Source of the DNA: Scleroderma bovista
Lineage: Eukaryota; Basidiomycota; Agaricomycetes; Boletales; Sclerodermataceae
Direction of reading: 5' to 3'
DNA: 55,033 nucleotides
Assembly (NCBI GenBank): GCA_037178675.1
Contig: JAYMGJ010000042.1
Span: 1-55,033, forward strand
Shown here: piece by piece, positions 25,162 through 35,813 of the stretch
Layout of the letters: each line of letters begins with the position of its first letter
Numbering within the stretch: position 1 is the first letter of the stretch
Notes under the pieces: model-generated
The model's database searches: none
What the model was told of the DNA's origin: nothing
What the model saw: only the letters and a program-made list of their open reading frames with translations
Position numbers and translations under genes: made by a program

Positions 25162-25970
25162 CTAAGTCCTGTCTTGGAAGAAACGCTACGCAGGCACGTC
25201 AGGAGCTGCCATCTCGACAAACCGCTGGGAGCACCCACCTTGAGATGCTTGAGCTGCCATGTACAAGTCGCTACCAACACTGCGATCTGCATTAAGCTAT
25301 ACCAAACAGCCCTCCCATTCGTCGTGTCACTCAAATCCCTGAAATCAGCCTCCCGCTCGCGTTGGTACTGCTGTTCCCTCCGAATATCTTCCAGCTTCTG
25401 GTTCAGGTCACGGACCTTGCTCGCCAACTCAGATACGTGGCTCCGGTCACGTTCAATGTCGGGTTTGACATCGCCGACGATGACGTCGAGGTAGAGCTTG
25501 ATGTGCGTAGTTGACCACCACGTCGTGTAGTTTGTGGAGAGGCAGATGGAGTGGTCGCCCGCCTCGTGCGACGTAAAAGTGAAGCGACTGTCAGGAGGGC
25601 CACGGGTTTTTACGACGGTATGTCCGCTTTCCATCTCCTGTAATGACAGAGAAGAGACGGGTCAGCCTCGGTACTTGCACTGGGCGGTATCACACATGCA
25701 TACATCGACCTCCACAATAATGCCAAGTGTTGGCTCAAGTATATAGCTCTTTTGCTCCTCATTCCATTCCAGTGCTTTGTAGTGACCTAGAAGAAGATCA
25801 ATACCGCTCATAAAACAGTGTTTTGAAAGATACGGACCTTCAACTGTAGTGTCAGATGGAAGTTCTTCAATAAAGCAACGCTTTTCGTTGGCATCTAGGT
25901 AAAAGTGCAGCGCATGCACAGTTGTTATTAGGAAGAAGAAAATAGCTGCCCCCAGGCGGGACGCAAACAT
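25162..25970 (-). CDS. erv25: p24/EMP24-GOLD family cargo receptor, Erv25-like
   Basis: ER-Golgi vesicle cargo receptor of COPII/COPI vesicles. Signal peptide: MFASRLGAAIFFFLITTVHA. The mature GOLD domain starts LHFYLDANEKRCFIEELPSD. An intron interrupts VEG-HYKALEW and a second one EVD-EMESGHT. The GOLD domain contains the paired Cys (RCFIEE and HSICLSTNY). A coiled coil (about residues 125-165: ASKVRDLNQKLEDIRREQQY) leads to a single membrane helix (AVWYSLMQIAVLVATCTWQ). A third intron (25186-25238) splices the cytosolic tail to RFFQDRT, which has the di-Phe export motif; the usual Lys pair is absent. Length is about 210 aa, normal for p24 proteins. Confidence 0.92.
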
Positions 25971-26074
25971 GTTGTTCCGGTGTCGTATGAAAGAGCGAAC
26001 TCGTTACCAGCTGTTGTGGAGACATCACGTGACACATACGGTGCAAAAGTAAAAGTCTTTGAAGCTTCCTTTGC
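25971..26074. promoter_or_regulatory. shared divergent promoter of erv25-like and rpf1 genes
   Basis: Only 104 bp separate the start codons of the minus-strand p24 gene and the plus-strand RPF1 gene, so both must be driven from this segment. No obvious TATA box is seen. Confidence 0.6.
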
Positions 26075-27476
26075 ATGGCACCTCTCATCCAACCGTCGCT
26101 CATCAAGAACAAAATCAAACGACAAGATGTCGCCAATAAACAGAAGAAGGAGAAGGGAAAGCAAAAACTTCAGAAACGGCTCGCACGGGCTAAGCAGGAG
26201 GCAAATGACCCTGCCGCAAAGAAGGTCTGTACGAACTATCATTGCTTTACCGCAATAACTCACCACAATGCCGGCCATTTCATACAGAAACGCATCACAG
26301 AAAATGTTCCCCAGACACTCGATAATACACGTGAACATGATCCCTCTATGCTACCAACATCCAAACAACCTTCGGCATCGATACGGGCCGAGGAGCTGAA
26401 TGCTGACCTTGCATCCGACCCCTTCGCTACCTACTTCAATTTTACGGACGATCCACATACCCCACCAAAAGTACTCATCACCACGTCGCCCAAGGCATCC
26501 AAGGCAACGTATGATTTCTGCGATGAGCTTGTGGGCGTGTTTCCTGGCGCTGAGTATGTGCGGAGGAAGAAAGGAAAGGGGTTCGAGGTGGGGCGGATTG
26601 CGGGGTGGGCAGCAGGCAGGGGGTACAAGCATCTGGTGATTGTGAATGATGACATGAAAAAGCCGAGTGAGTGTTCTCCGTGCTGCAGAGGTACTTGCGT
26701 TGACGGAGCACTACCTCAGATGCCATTACACTAGTCCATCTACCCAGCGGACCTACGGCGTATTTCAGGCTCACATCTGTGGAGCTTACAAAACAAATAT
26801 ATGTTGGTTTCACCTTGTCCTGATACTCGTCCCATAACCCTTTCTAACTGCTACATAGGGCCACGCTCGCGCAACTCCGCATAATCCCGAGCTCGTCCTC
26901 AACAACTTCGCAACAAGCCTCGGCCATGCCGTCGGGAGGATGTTCCAGACATTTTTCCCACCTCTTCCTGAATTCCAGGGACGACAGGTTGTGACACTGC
27001 ACAATCAACGCGATTTCTTGTTTTTCCGACGTCATAGGTGGGTGTTTTCTTTCTATAGGATTAAATGTGGAGCCTACAAAAACACTTCGTCAGATATGCC
27101 TTTCGATCACCCGAAAAAGTAGCACTACAGGAGATTGGTCCACGCTTTACGCTCAAACTACGATGGCTGAAAAGGGGGCTACCGGAAGTCCGCAATTTTG
27201 GCGCATCTCCAGAAGCATTGAAAATTACAACGGGTACCACTGAAGAGTCTGTACATCCACCAGAAGAGGTCGCAGACCGCGATGATGACGCGGGTGAGGA
27301 CGATGAAATGAGCGAAAGGGTCACGATAGAACCAGTACCCTTGGCGACAATAAGTCCCCCGAAAGATAACGAGTATTTGTGGCGCTGGAAGGTATGTCCT
27401 TTCGCGCCACGCGAATCTTGTGCTGATAGGTTGTTAGCCCGAACTGGAAGCAACAAGACGGACTTTCTTCCTTTAA
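26075..27476 (+). CDS. rpf1: RPF1, Brix-domain ribosome production factor
   Basis: Nucleolar factor for 60S subunit assembly and rRNA processing. Five introns separate six exons. The N-terminal basic region ([18 protein letters not shown]) splices after AAKK to [11 protein letters not shown]. The Brix domain begins [21 protein letters not shown] and continues through [56 protein letters not shown] and [18 protein letters not shown]. It ends in the family motif [15 protein letters not shown]. An acidic stretch ([14 protein letters not shown]) precedes the C-terminal EYLWRWK, and the last exon ends at TAA 27474-27476. Length is about 370 aa. All splice joins keep frame. Confidence 0.93.
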
Positions 27477-27712
27477 TCCTTGTATTTTGTATTTACATAC
27501 CATTGGCAGTTACTCGTGCCTGGTTTGTGGTTCAGATTGAGTGAAAGGTGTTGGAAATATATTTCAGCAGCCAGAGCAAACCCCCATGTATGCGATGGTA
27601 AGGTAGTGTGCATACATACCAGGTGCATTTGTGGACAGGGATTGATTGGCAAATTCAAAGAAGCTTATGTAACCGCAAGTGATGCTTTTGGAGCTTGACT
27701 TGTGGCACTACA

Positions 27713-28176
27713 ATGGCTTCTGATCTCCCTTCTCCAGACGACAATGCCAAACCAAAGGACTACTATGCAAAGTTCTCTGTATGTCTCATTTCTACACGTT
27801 CTGCTTTCGTGACTTACATACTACTCTCCCAGACCCGTACGACATACAGCAAACACACTGAGTGGGTCTTCCCTTCTGGTCTATCCTGCTCGCTTGACCA
27901 GAGAAAATCAGCCCCTGTGAAGATGCTGCTAAAGCCTCTCTGACGTGTATGGACCGAAACGAGTATGATAGGGACAAGTGCCAGGACTTCTTCCAGGCAT
28001 ATCGGGACTGCAAACGAGCATGGGTGCGTCTTCTTTCGTTCGTTTTAGTTTTTTTCTTCACGGATGCACTCGATGTTCACTGCTCTCCGCTCTTTCATTG
28101 TATGGGTTGGTGGGTGACGATGCAGCTCTTGGAGAGGTGGAACGATCGACGAGCAGGGCGAGAAACCCCAGTATGA
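27713..28176 (+). CDS. cox23: COX23/CHCHD7-type twin CX9C mitochondrial protein
   Basis: Small mitochondrial intermembrane-space protein that assists cytochrome c oxidase assembly, imported by the Mia40 pathway. It starts MASDLPSPDDNAKPKDYYAKFS. An intron follows, then a short exon (TRTTYSKHT). A second intron (donor gtgggt) leads to DPCEDAAKASLTC, the first CX9C. The second is CQDFFQAYRDC, after MDRNEYDRDK. The exon ends KRAW, and the last intron joins LLERWNDRRAGRETPV, with TGA at 28174-28176. About 80 residues, as expected. The first splice joint is the least certain. Confidence 0.85.
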
Positions 28177-30235
28177 GCGCCCGATTGCAATGCGTTGATT
28201 GGCCTTGCAAGACGGCTACCCGTTGGAATTGTACTTGGCTGTATGTACTCCTTGGTAGATCAGCAAGCAACGGAAAGTACTCCTGACACTTTGGAAGAAA
28301 AGCTGCCGCCTGAGGATCTAATGCCCGTGTATTCGTATGCGCGCTGCACAGCCAACAGGACAGTTGCACCCATCCCATCAGTTGGAACATTGCGATTCCA
28401 CATTATGTCTTTCCAAGCTTTCATAGTACACATTCGCATATTTCCTCACCGCGTTCCAAGTGGATACTAAGAATACAGTGGGTATAGGGATGCATGTCGT
28501 TCAGGCAAGTCAGTAGACACGTTTCGAGCCATTGACTGAAATTGCTCCAGCCCATCATCGAAGTGGCGAGATATCGAAAGCCGCCGAGTAACACCGGGCA
28601 CGCAAAAAACTAAAGTGATCTAGCTTTGATGCGCCAGGAACTGGGACGACGGTGAATGGGTGTGATCGGCGACGATTAAGTCCACCACCCTGTCCGAGCT
28701 GCTCGCGTTTCTGTCGTATTGGAGCACAGTTTCCGCGGTCAAGCTAAATCCTTGTATCGCTATAGGTAAGCACAGTCATGGTCTTTTTCCTATCTTGTAG
28801 TACGTACTTCCAACAGGAGTAGCCAACATACCGAGAACCTCTTTTCCTTAGAGCAAACAATGCGGCCTAACTTCTAACTCTTGCGGGTAAGGGCTTTCAC
28901 CGAGAACCCCATGGCCATCAGAGCCCAGAAAAGTCAGATAAGCACCTTCAAATTGATGTCCGCGGAACTAAGGTTTCTTGTGTACGTATGAAATGGAAGC
29001 CCGTGTCAGCAGTGCACCTAGGTATGTGAAAAGAGAACCAAACTCATTGTCGTTTTCGCCGATGCAGCCCGTTCACTCTATCAAGTGTGAAAAAGGATAC
29101 CTTATCACTCGCGGTCGTGACAGCCATCGTTTTCTTCGCTGATGGGAGGAAGAAGTACATGTCGTGGGTGAATATGATTTATTATGCCTGATCGCCTGCC
29201 TGGGTGAGCGAGGACTGTCACCTCGTTAGATCTGGATCAGCCCCTGATTTCGTCAAGCACGCACTGTGGAGGGGGGATGCTGAGAGAAGTTGGCCCCGTG
29301 CAAGGATGGTGGCGATGAGTGCTGGTGATGAGTCTTCCTGCTTGCTCCTAGAATGAGGCGCCAACTACATGAAGGTTAAGTCAAGTAAGGAAATGCAAAC
29401 TGAGACTCTGTACTGGGAAAGCAAGAGGCCCAATGGAGGTCAGGGACGATCGGCGCACTCAGCTCTGAACCCCTCATGGCTTGAGTTTGCTGGGCATCTT
29501 GCCCAAGGCGGCGTAAGAGAATGACTGTGACCAATGAGGGGAAAAATGGAATCACTGAATGACGTGCCAGGGGAGGTCAGGAAGCAGACCGTCGGCACAC
29601 ATAGGCATTTCCATTGTCAGCAGGAAATAATAAACTGGGAGAGGGGTGGCATGGCTATGACGCGGGGACCCAAGGGGACTCCACAGGCAGGTCTAGACCA
29701 TGAGAACATGATGCTGTTTGCACGGGGGAATGGCTAGCTTCAGGTTCTGTGGATAAAGGCTCTGTCGATCAAACAGTCTACCCGGAAGAACTGGAAGTGC
29801 CGTGGAGAGGGCCATGGAATACGTGGACAATAGCCGACCAGCGACCAAGCAACCAATGCAGTGGGAATAAAGCTTGAGCTGGTGGAGATGCATCCCGACA
29901 CGGACGTGCAAGGGCAAAATTTTTGAGTGCTGATTACGGGCGAAGACAGGGGCCCGATGGATTCCCCGACAAAAACAGGACTAAACACCCACACTGGGGC
30001 AGTGCGGGCGCTCGCCAAACCCTACCTCCACAGCTGACCGTCTATCAGGACTTTCCAACTGTATAATCCCTCTCTGACCAATGGCTAAGAAAAACACACA
30101 AACTGTCTGGCGGAGGCGTGGTATGTGAACTTGACAACTATTATTATTATACCAAGCAGGCATTTCGTCCCAGCATCTTCCTCGCGCCTGGAACGACTAT
30201 CTTCCTCTAACTTAGAGTCGGGCTTTGGGAGACTA
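28177..30235. other. about 2 kb without a recognisable gene
   Basis: Only short ORFs on either strand, without homology or consistent splice structure. I see no tandem repeats or transposon ends here. Confidence 0.5.
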
Positions 30236-31230
30236 CTCGCGCCTCTACACCCACCGCTGCGGATTCAATCTTCACCAAAGAAAAGTCAAAGCTCAAACGA
30301 CTTGGCGACCGCATCCGAAACGCTTTTTCCACGGAGGTATGTCGATGGTGTATGTAATCCCTGGCAGTTTGGTGAACAGTGATAAGGCGAAAACCTACGA
30401 TGAACACACAGGAACCGTAGGCATTGATGAACAGGGAACACCACAGCAGGATGAGCAGAAGGGATCTGTTTCAGGCAAAACAGAAGCGACGCCTATGCAG
30501 TGTGCCCATGGTCCACTTATCGCAAGTCCTGCTCTCGGTTCATTCCAAGGAAGGGGGTTGTCTACTTCATCTCATCACGTAGATTCAGCTTATGCACGTG
30601 TGCTGATCTGATCTGAACTGCTTGCGTGAAATGATCCACAACCAGCCCACTGCAGTCGTCCCTGAAATCCCCGTTGACATCCCACCTCAAGCCTCCACTG
30701 TCGGAGCTGATCCTGGCGGCGCTTCAGTGCAAAACAATAAAGGACAGCCTTCTGTTCCTCCCGTGGTATGCACATATATCGTCGCATGGAATTTTAGTGC
30801 TTAAGGATTCCGCCAGGTGTTAGGCGATGACAAGCCTACTCAAACCATTATTAAGGACGCAGAGAAGTTATCGGAAATCAAATCCATTCCTGGCACTGCG
30901 CAAACCGGTGTCAATGCAATCGACCATGCGAACACTGCGATGACCGTCGTAGATACCATCAATGCCACATATTTTCAACCTCTGAAGACCTTCAATACCA
31001 TCGCCAATACCATTGCTAACGTTAGTTTTGTCGCTTGATTGTGCTCTAATCCTGTCTGATGACCATCCATAGATACATCCATATGCTCAGATGGCGTTGA
31101 GTGCGTTGACTGTAGCCTCTAAGGTGTGCATACATCATACCAAACGTGGCCGTTGATGCGATCCCGAACAGATGATCTTGACTCAAGCGAACCTCGACGA
31201 GGCCATTGCTACTCTCCTCTCTCGTAAATC
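30236..31230 (+). pseudogene. truncated N-terminal part of a fungal NACHT/NLR-type gene
   Basis: A run of short exons matches the N-terminal region that precedes NACHT domains in many mushroom NLR-like proteins. It includes a basic lead (KLKRLGDRIRNAFSTE), a Gln/Pro-rich linker, then AIDHANTAMTVVDTINATYF, LKTFNTIANTIANIHPYAQ and MALSALTVASKMILTQAN, followed by LDEAIATLLSRK. Introns fit at about 30771-30817, 31021-31071 and 31122-31170. After LLSRK the family sequence stops and no NACHT P-loop follows anywhere downstream. The gene is therefore cut off by later repeats. Whether the start codon survives is unclear. Confidence 0.55.
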
Positions 31231-31510
31231 AAAGGAACAGGCTGCAGCTGAGTGTGCTGCCAAAGTGGCTGCTTCCCAGAAAAAGCCAATGAAAGGTTTG
31301 ATCAGATTGCTGGTCTTGCATCTTTAGAGCAGCATATGGTGGGCGAGAGTCAACAAGTGATGGCACAGGCTGCACGACCACCAGTGTCGCGAATCCAAAA
31401 GGTGGTCGGCAACATTAATGTCAATGCTGAATCCTCAATGCAGGATGATGCAAGCTTACCAGGTAGGAGATGTCGATATCAGACTAGTTCATCAGGAAAT
31501 CAATGAGAAT
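31225..31510 (+). pseudogene. first part of a split multi-copy hypothetical gene
   Basis: An Ala/Glu-rich start (SKEQAAAECAAKVAASQKK) is followed after a frame change by FDQIAGLASLEQHMVGESQQ and VSRIQKVVGNINVNAESS. The style resembles a multi-copy protein family of Agaricomycetes whose later part I see at 39670-43190. It probably ends at a splice donor (CAG/gtaggag, about 31460), with the foldback element inserted in the following intron. Identity rests on my memory of the family and is moderate. Confidence 0.4.
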
Positions 31511-31929
31511 TAGATAAAGCATTACCTACCATTTTCATGCATGTCAAGTGTATCCTGAGATATCATTCTGATGAAGCAGTAGATCAGGCTAGTTAATCCA
31601 GGGTAGCATAGATAGTGATGACCAGGTATATTCACTATGGATGAACATGATCAAGCACATTCCTCAGCTATATCTGATCACTTTGACTCATAATGGTAGC
31701 CAGGTCCAATTGTCCAACAGAATTTGATCATTTGATCAAGTGTGTCTATTAGTGCATGTTGATAACTCATCAGCAACCCAGCCCTCCCCCATCCAATATT
31801 GGACAGTAGTCCCAGACTGTTCCAGTAGTACTAATAATGCTCATGTTAATCAATTTATATTATCAATTTAATATTATCAATTTCATACAAAATTACAGTA
31901 CAATAAATATATATATTAGGGATGGTACA

Positions 31930-32450
31930 CTAGGTGGTGGTCAGTGTGCAGTGGTAGCCACCATTGCCATCACCGTTGCAGTGGTAGTCTACATGCAGTG
32001 GTGGCCACCACCGTCGTCATTGCATTGGGGTGGTAGCTGTTGTCACCGTCTGGTGGTGGTGGTAGCTGTTGTCAATGCTGGGGGTGGTGGCCACATCATC
32101 ACATTGGTGGTGTCCTGCTGTCGTGTTGGTGATGGTTTTGCATTGGTTGTGGCTGTCATCACTGTCTGGTGGTGGTGGCAGCCGTGCTGGGGTGGTGGCC
32201 ATGTTGTCGCATTGGTGGTGGTGATCCCACCATCGTGTTGATGGTTGTCGTCTTCATTGTGTTGGTGGTGGCTGTCATTGCTGTTTGATGGTGGTGGTGG
32301 TGGCCATTGACGGCGCTGGGGGTGATGGCCATGTCGTCATCATCCAAGTGGTGGTGGTGGCCATGTTGTGGGCCATCCAGGTGGTGGTTGTAGTGGGTGT
32401 GTCGTGAGGGTTTGTTGTCATCCAAACGGTGGTGGTGGCTGCATCATCAG
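31930..32450 (+). repeat. GGTGGT-rich low-complexity arm, left
   Basis: A degenerate trinucleotide-rich array of GTGGTGG, GTTGTC and CATTG modules on the + strand, mirrored as CACCAC on the right at 38470-39065. Confidence 0.75.
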
Positions 32451-32780
32451 ATGGGGTGGTGGACACACCATCAGCAAAAGTGGCCAAACCTGGCAGGGCC
32501 TGGGAAAAATGTGTGATTCTGGTCGCGCCTTGCAAGACCTTGCAAGGTCTGGCAGACAGTGCTGCACCTGTATCAGATCTGGTCAGAAAGTGTCGCACCC
32601 ATGCTAGGTCTTGCCAGAAAGCATCCCATCCATACAAGGCCTGGCAAGGCCTTGTCAGATCTGGCTTGTTTAGACTAGATATCACCAAACACTGAGTCAT
32701 TGTAATCATTAATAGTACAAACAGCAAGAAATAAAGTAGTACAAAACATAATTTGCATGTAGTTCCAAGCTGAAAGTGAT

Positions 32781-35577
32781 TCAGAATCCATCGTCACTCT
32801 TGTTATCAGGACCGAGTCCATCTTTGTCACCGGATACCTCCTCTTCTAGAACCTGATCAAGTCTGATGTACTCAAATTCATCCATTTCATCAGCGAGTTC
32901 GTCGTCAACCAACTGTTGTCCGTCTCCGGCATCTACACTACCCACATTTGATCCGTCTTCATTGCTCTTGCCACTTTCTTCTTCCTCTGCACCGCTGGAG
33001 TCTTCCATTGGGATGTCACCATCTTCGTCACTACCTTCGAATGGTTCGTGTTCGCATTCGCATTTGAGAGTAAATGGCTGCTTGTCGAGGATTTCACGGT
33101 CGTCAAGGAGGCACTGTGTTGCCTCACGAGTCGATTTGTGTCCTACACCTCCACCCCGAAACCTCATAAACATATCTCTGTCAACGAAGCTGCGAGAATT
33201 AGTTCAAAGAGGTCTAGAATGTTGAAGGACATACATGTTCACATAGTACCAATCCCAATCTTTGTTATTGTCAGACTCGCGGCGAGCAATGGATGGTGGC
33301 AACAATTCAGTAGTGCGGCCATACTGGAATGCGGGAATGAGATGGACCGCCCGAATCACATCATCTGGATTGATGAAACCGAATGCGTTGGAGTCGCCTT
33401 GAGGATAAAATCCTACACAAGGCAAGCGGCGCACAGCCCAACCACACTTGGACTTGCTATGGCGTGCAAACCAACGCACCCACAGGAGATCAATGCGCTT
33501 GGGTGCGTGGTTGGGGATCTCAGGGCCATGATACTGCACATCAACGTGGAAGATCCCGATAATCCGGGCATACCAATAGGGATGAGGATTTTCAATGTCC
33601 TCATGTGAGAGGACCATGACGTCCGAGTGCGTGCAGGGGTTTAACGAGTCCTGGGCCTGCCGAAGGTCGTATGTAGTGTAATTGATGCGCAAGACCTTGT
33701 GGTGGTAAATACGACCATTAATGATGGCCAGTGCATTGCACTGGGCTGATGTGAACTCCTCGCCGGTGTCGATGGTCTTGCACACTGGTAGCAAATGGCC
33801 CTGGATATGGTTCTTCAGTTTTGGGAGAAAGTTCTGTACCGAGTAAGCGTTGCTATGCTTGGTGACCATAGTCAATGTACCTCCATGGCCTTGTCATTTC
33901 TGTTGCACGATAACCATGCATTTAGATCCCAATGGAACTTCTTGCCCTGTGAGATCTGGTAATGTGTTTCAGGTGAACAGTTGGGCAGTGGATCTTGATC
34001 GACAAAATGAAGTGAGGGGCGTTCCATTGACGAATTGGTTGCATTTGCTTCGGCCACCTCAGTAAATGAACGGTTCTCCTCGTGGATCTTATGGAGCAAA
34101 CATTCGCGTTGCTGATGCTTGGTGATAGTGCGGGTGAAGCCGATTTTGTTTGTCCTTGCATAAAAGTGTTTGACTTGCTGGTGTTCCAGCTCACCCTTCA
34201 GTGAATTAGAGATCAGTACATCACTGTAGGCAAACTGTGGACTTACCACCTGAGTAGAGTAATTCTCTGTCGTACCAAACTCCCAAATAGACTTCACATA
34301 GTCGCCCAACGCATGCAGCTTGTAGGTTGACATGTTGAAAGTGCATGGTTTGGCCCCTCCGCTCACAGTGGCACTTGTCCCTGTCTTGGCACTCTGGGTG
34401 CCCCTGCGTCGTGCCCGAGCTGCTGTCTCACGTGGGAGATCGTATGCCTTGAATTTGGTACAGCACTTGCGTGAGAACTCACAAAATGTTTGACCGAGGT
34501 GTCTTGTGCAGTTGCCGAAGTGGAAAAGAGTCATCTCTGTGTGCATCCGAAGTTTGCTGAATGCGTGCCATGTAGCGAGCTCGAATAGAAGGTCGAGGAC
34601 AATAGGATCGTATGGCTCATCGAGAAGGCCATCAAAAACAGGGATGGTGCACTGAAGCACAAGTAAGAATAAAAAGACAAGTCAACTAAGATGATGACGC
34701 ACCAAAAGAATATCCTCAAAGTCTCTTGCTGCGAGTTTGGTCAGACCTGAGACATTGCTACTGAATTTTCGAATGGTGTCGCGCCCAAATGTTGGTACTA
34801 GTCGAAAGCTGATCATATGTAGTAGCATGGTCAGTATGGAAAATTCGAGTGAGGATCAATGAGGATCACATACTGAGCATTAAGCTCCTGTACTGCATTG
34901 TTGCCTGCCTCGTACAGAATTCGGATGAGGTGTGTTAGTGTTGCCTTCCATACACCGAGTTCAAACTCGTGCATAAAGTCTGGAACAAGCATTGAATAAA
35001 AGTTGAAGCCGAGCGCTGAGAGTTTGTCGGAGAAAGCATTCTTCGTACGAGGGTGGATCCGTGTTATCTGCCACTAAACATGGGACTGGGATGGGTAATG
35101 AGGGTGGATCATCACGATAGCGCCGTGGAAGGTGACAGCTACGAGTGGGGAGGCCTGATGGCTGGCGCTCGATATCCTCCCCAAGGGAGGGCCCATCAAA
35201 CTAGTTTCAATAGTCAATGTGAAGTTTGATCCTGTGTGATATCAAGATCAACATACCGCTAGCATCTCAAAATCAGCATGCCATTGTGCCTGCAATGCAT
35301 CCATCTCCCTCTCTATCCATTCCATCTCCGCTTGCTGTTCTGCCTCAAGGCAAAGCCGCCTTTGCTCTTCTGCCTCAAGGCAAAGCTGCCTTTGCTCTTC
35401 TGCCTCAAGGCAAAGCTGCCTTTGCTCTTCTGCTGCTAATGCATCCACACGTTCTTGATGTTGTTGAAGTAGATTGCCGAAAGCATTTTGTTTCTTGCAC
35501 CAGCGTTTGGTATGGAGCGATAGACTGCGTTGATTCTTGAAAGAATCATTACAAGCTGGGCAGATGACTTCAGCCAT
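32781..35577 (-). CDS. zinc-finger, Plavaka-like element protein, apparently lacking its central core
   Basis: It starts MAEVICPACNDSFKNQRSLS at 35577 with a C2H2-type finger (CPAC, then H and C in LHTKRWCKK). A decapeptide repeat (EEQRQLCLEA) and a basic LPRRYRDDPPS block follow. After a probable intron come AFSDKLSALGFNFYSMLVPD, FMHEFELGVWKATLTHL, VPTFGRDTIRKFSSN, LDLLFELATWHAFSKLR, YKLHALGDYVKSIWEFGTT and HQQVKHFYARTNK. Further introns follow, then VMVLSHEDIENPHPYWYAR and MFMRFRGGGVGHKSTREAT. An acidic tail ends at 32781. In the full-length family as I remember it, several hundred residues separate the RRYRDD block from AFSDKL; here they are adjacent, so the core is probably deleted. Confidence 0.6.
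35341..35430 (-). repeat. three exact-length 30-bp coding repeats
   Basis: Units 35341-35370, 35371-35400 and 35401-35430 differ at one position (gccgcc against gctgcc). They encode the decapeptide EEQRQLCLEA with small variation, predicted to form a coiled coil after the zinc finger. Confidence 0.9.
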
Positions 35578-35813
35578 GAGAAGTAGAAAGAAACAGATCG
35601 CACCAAGGAGGTGCATAGGAGATGGCGGTAGGTGGTGACTAGCATAAAGGTTAATTGAATTAGCTAAGTTTGGTAATAAGACTTGAAGTCTTGGGACTTG
35701 GACAAATTTTGCTGTGTCGGCACAATCCGGTTTTCAATCTCAGCCACTATATATCAACCAGCCACAATCCTGCCCTGTCGTGTGCCTTTTTCTTCCATCA
35801 CCCTTCTGTCACC
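35578..35813. promoter_or_regulatory. divergent promoter of the element's gene pair
   Basis: 236 bp between two opposite start codons. A TATATA motif lies at about 35746-35752 (actatatatcaa), about 65 bp before the plus-strand ATG. Confidence 0.5.
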
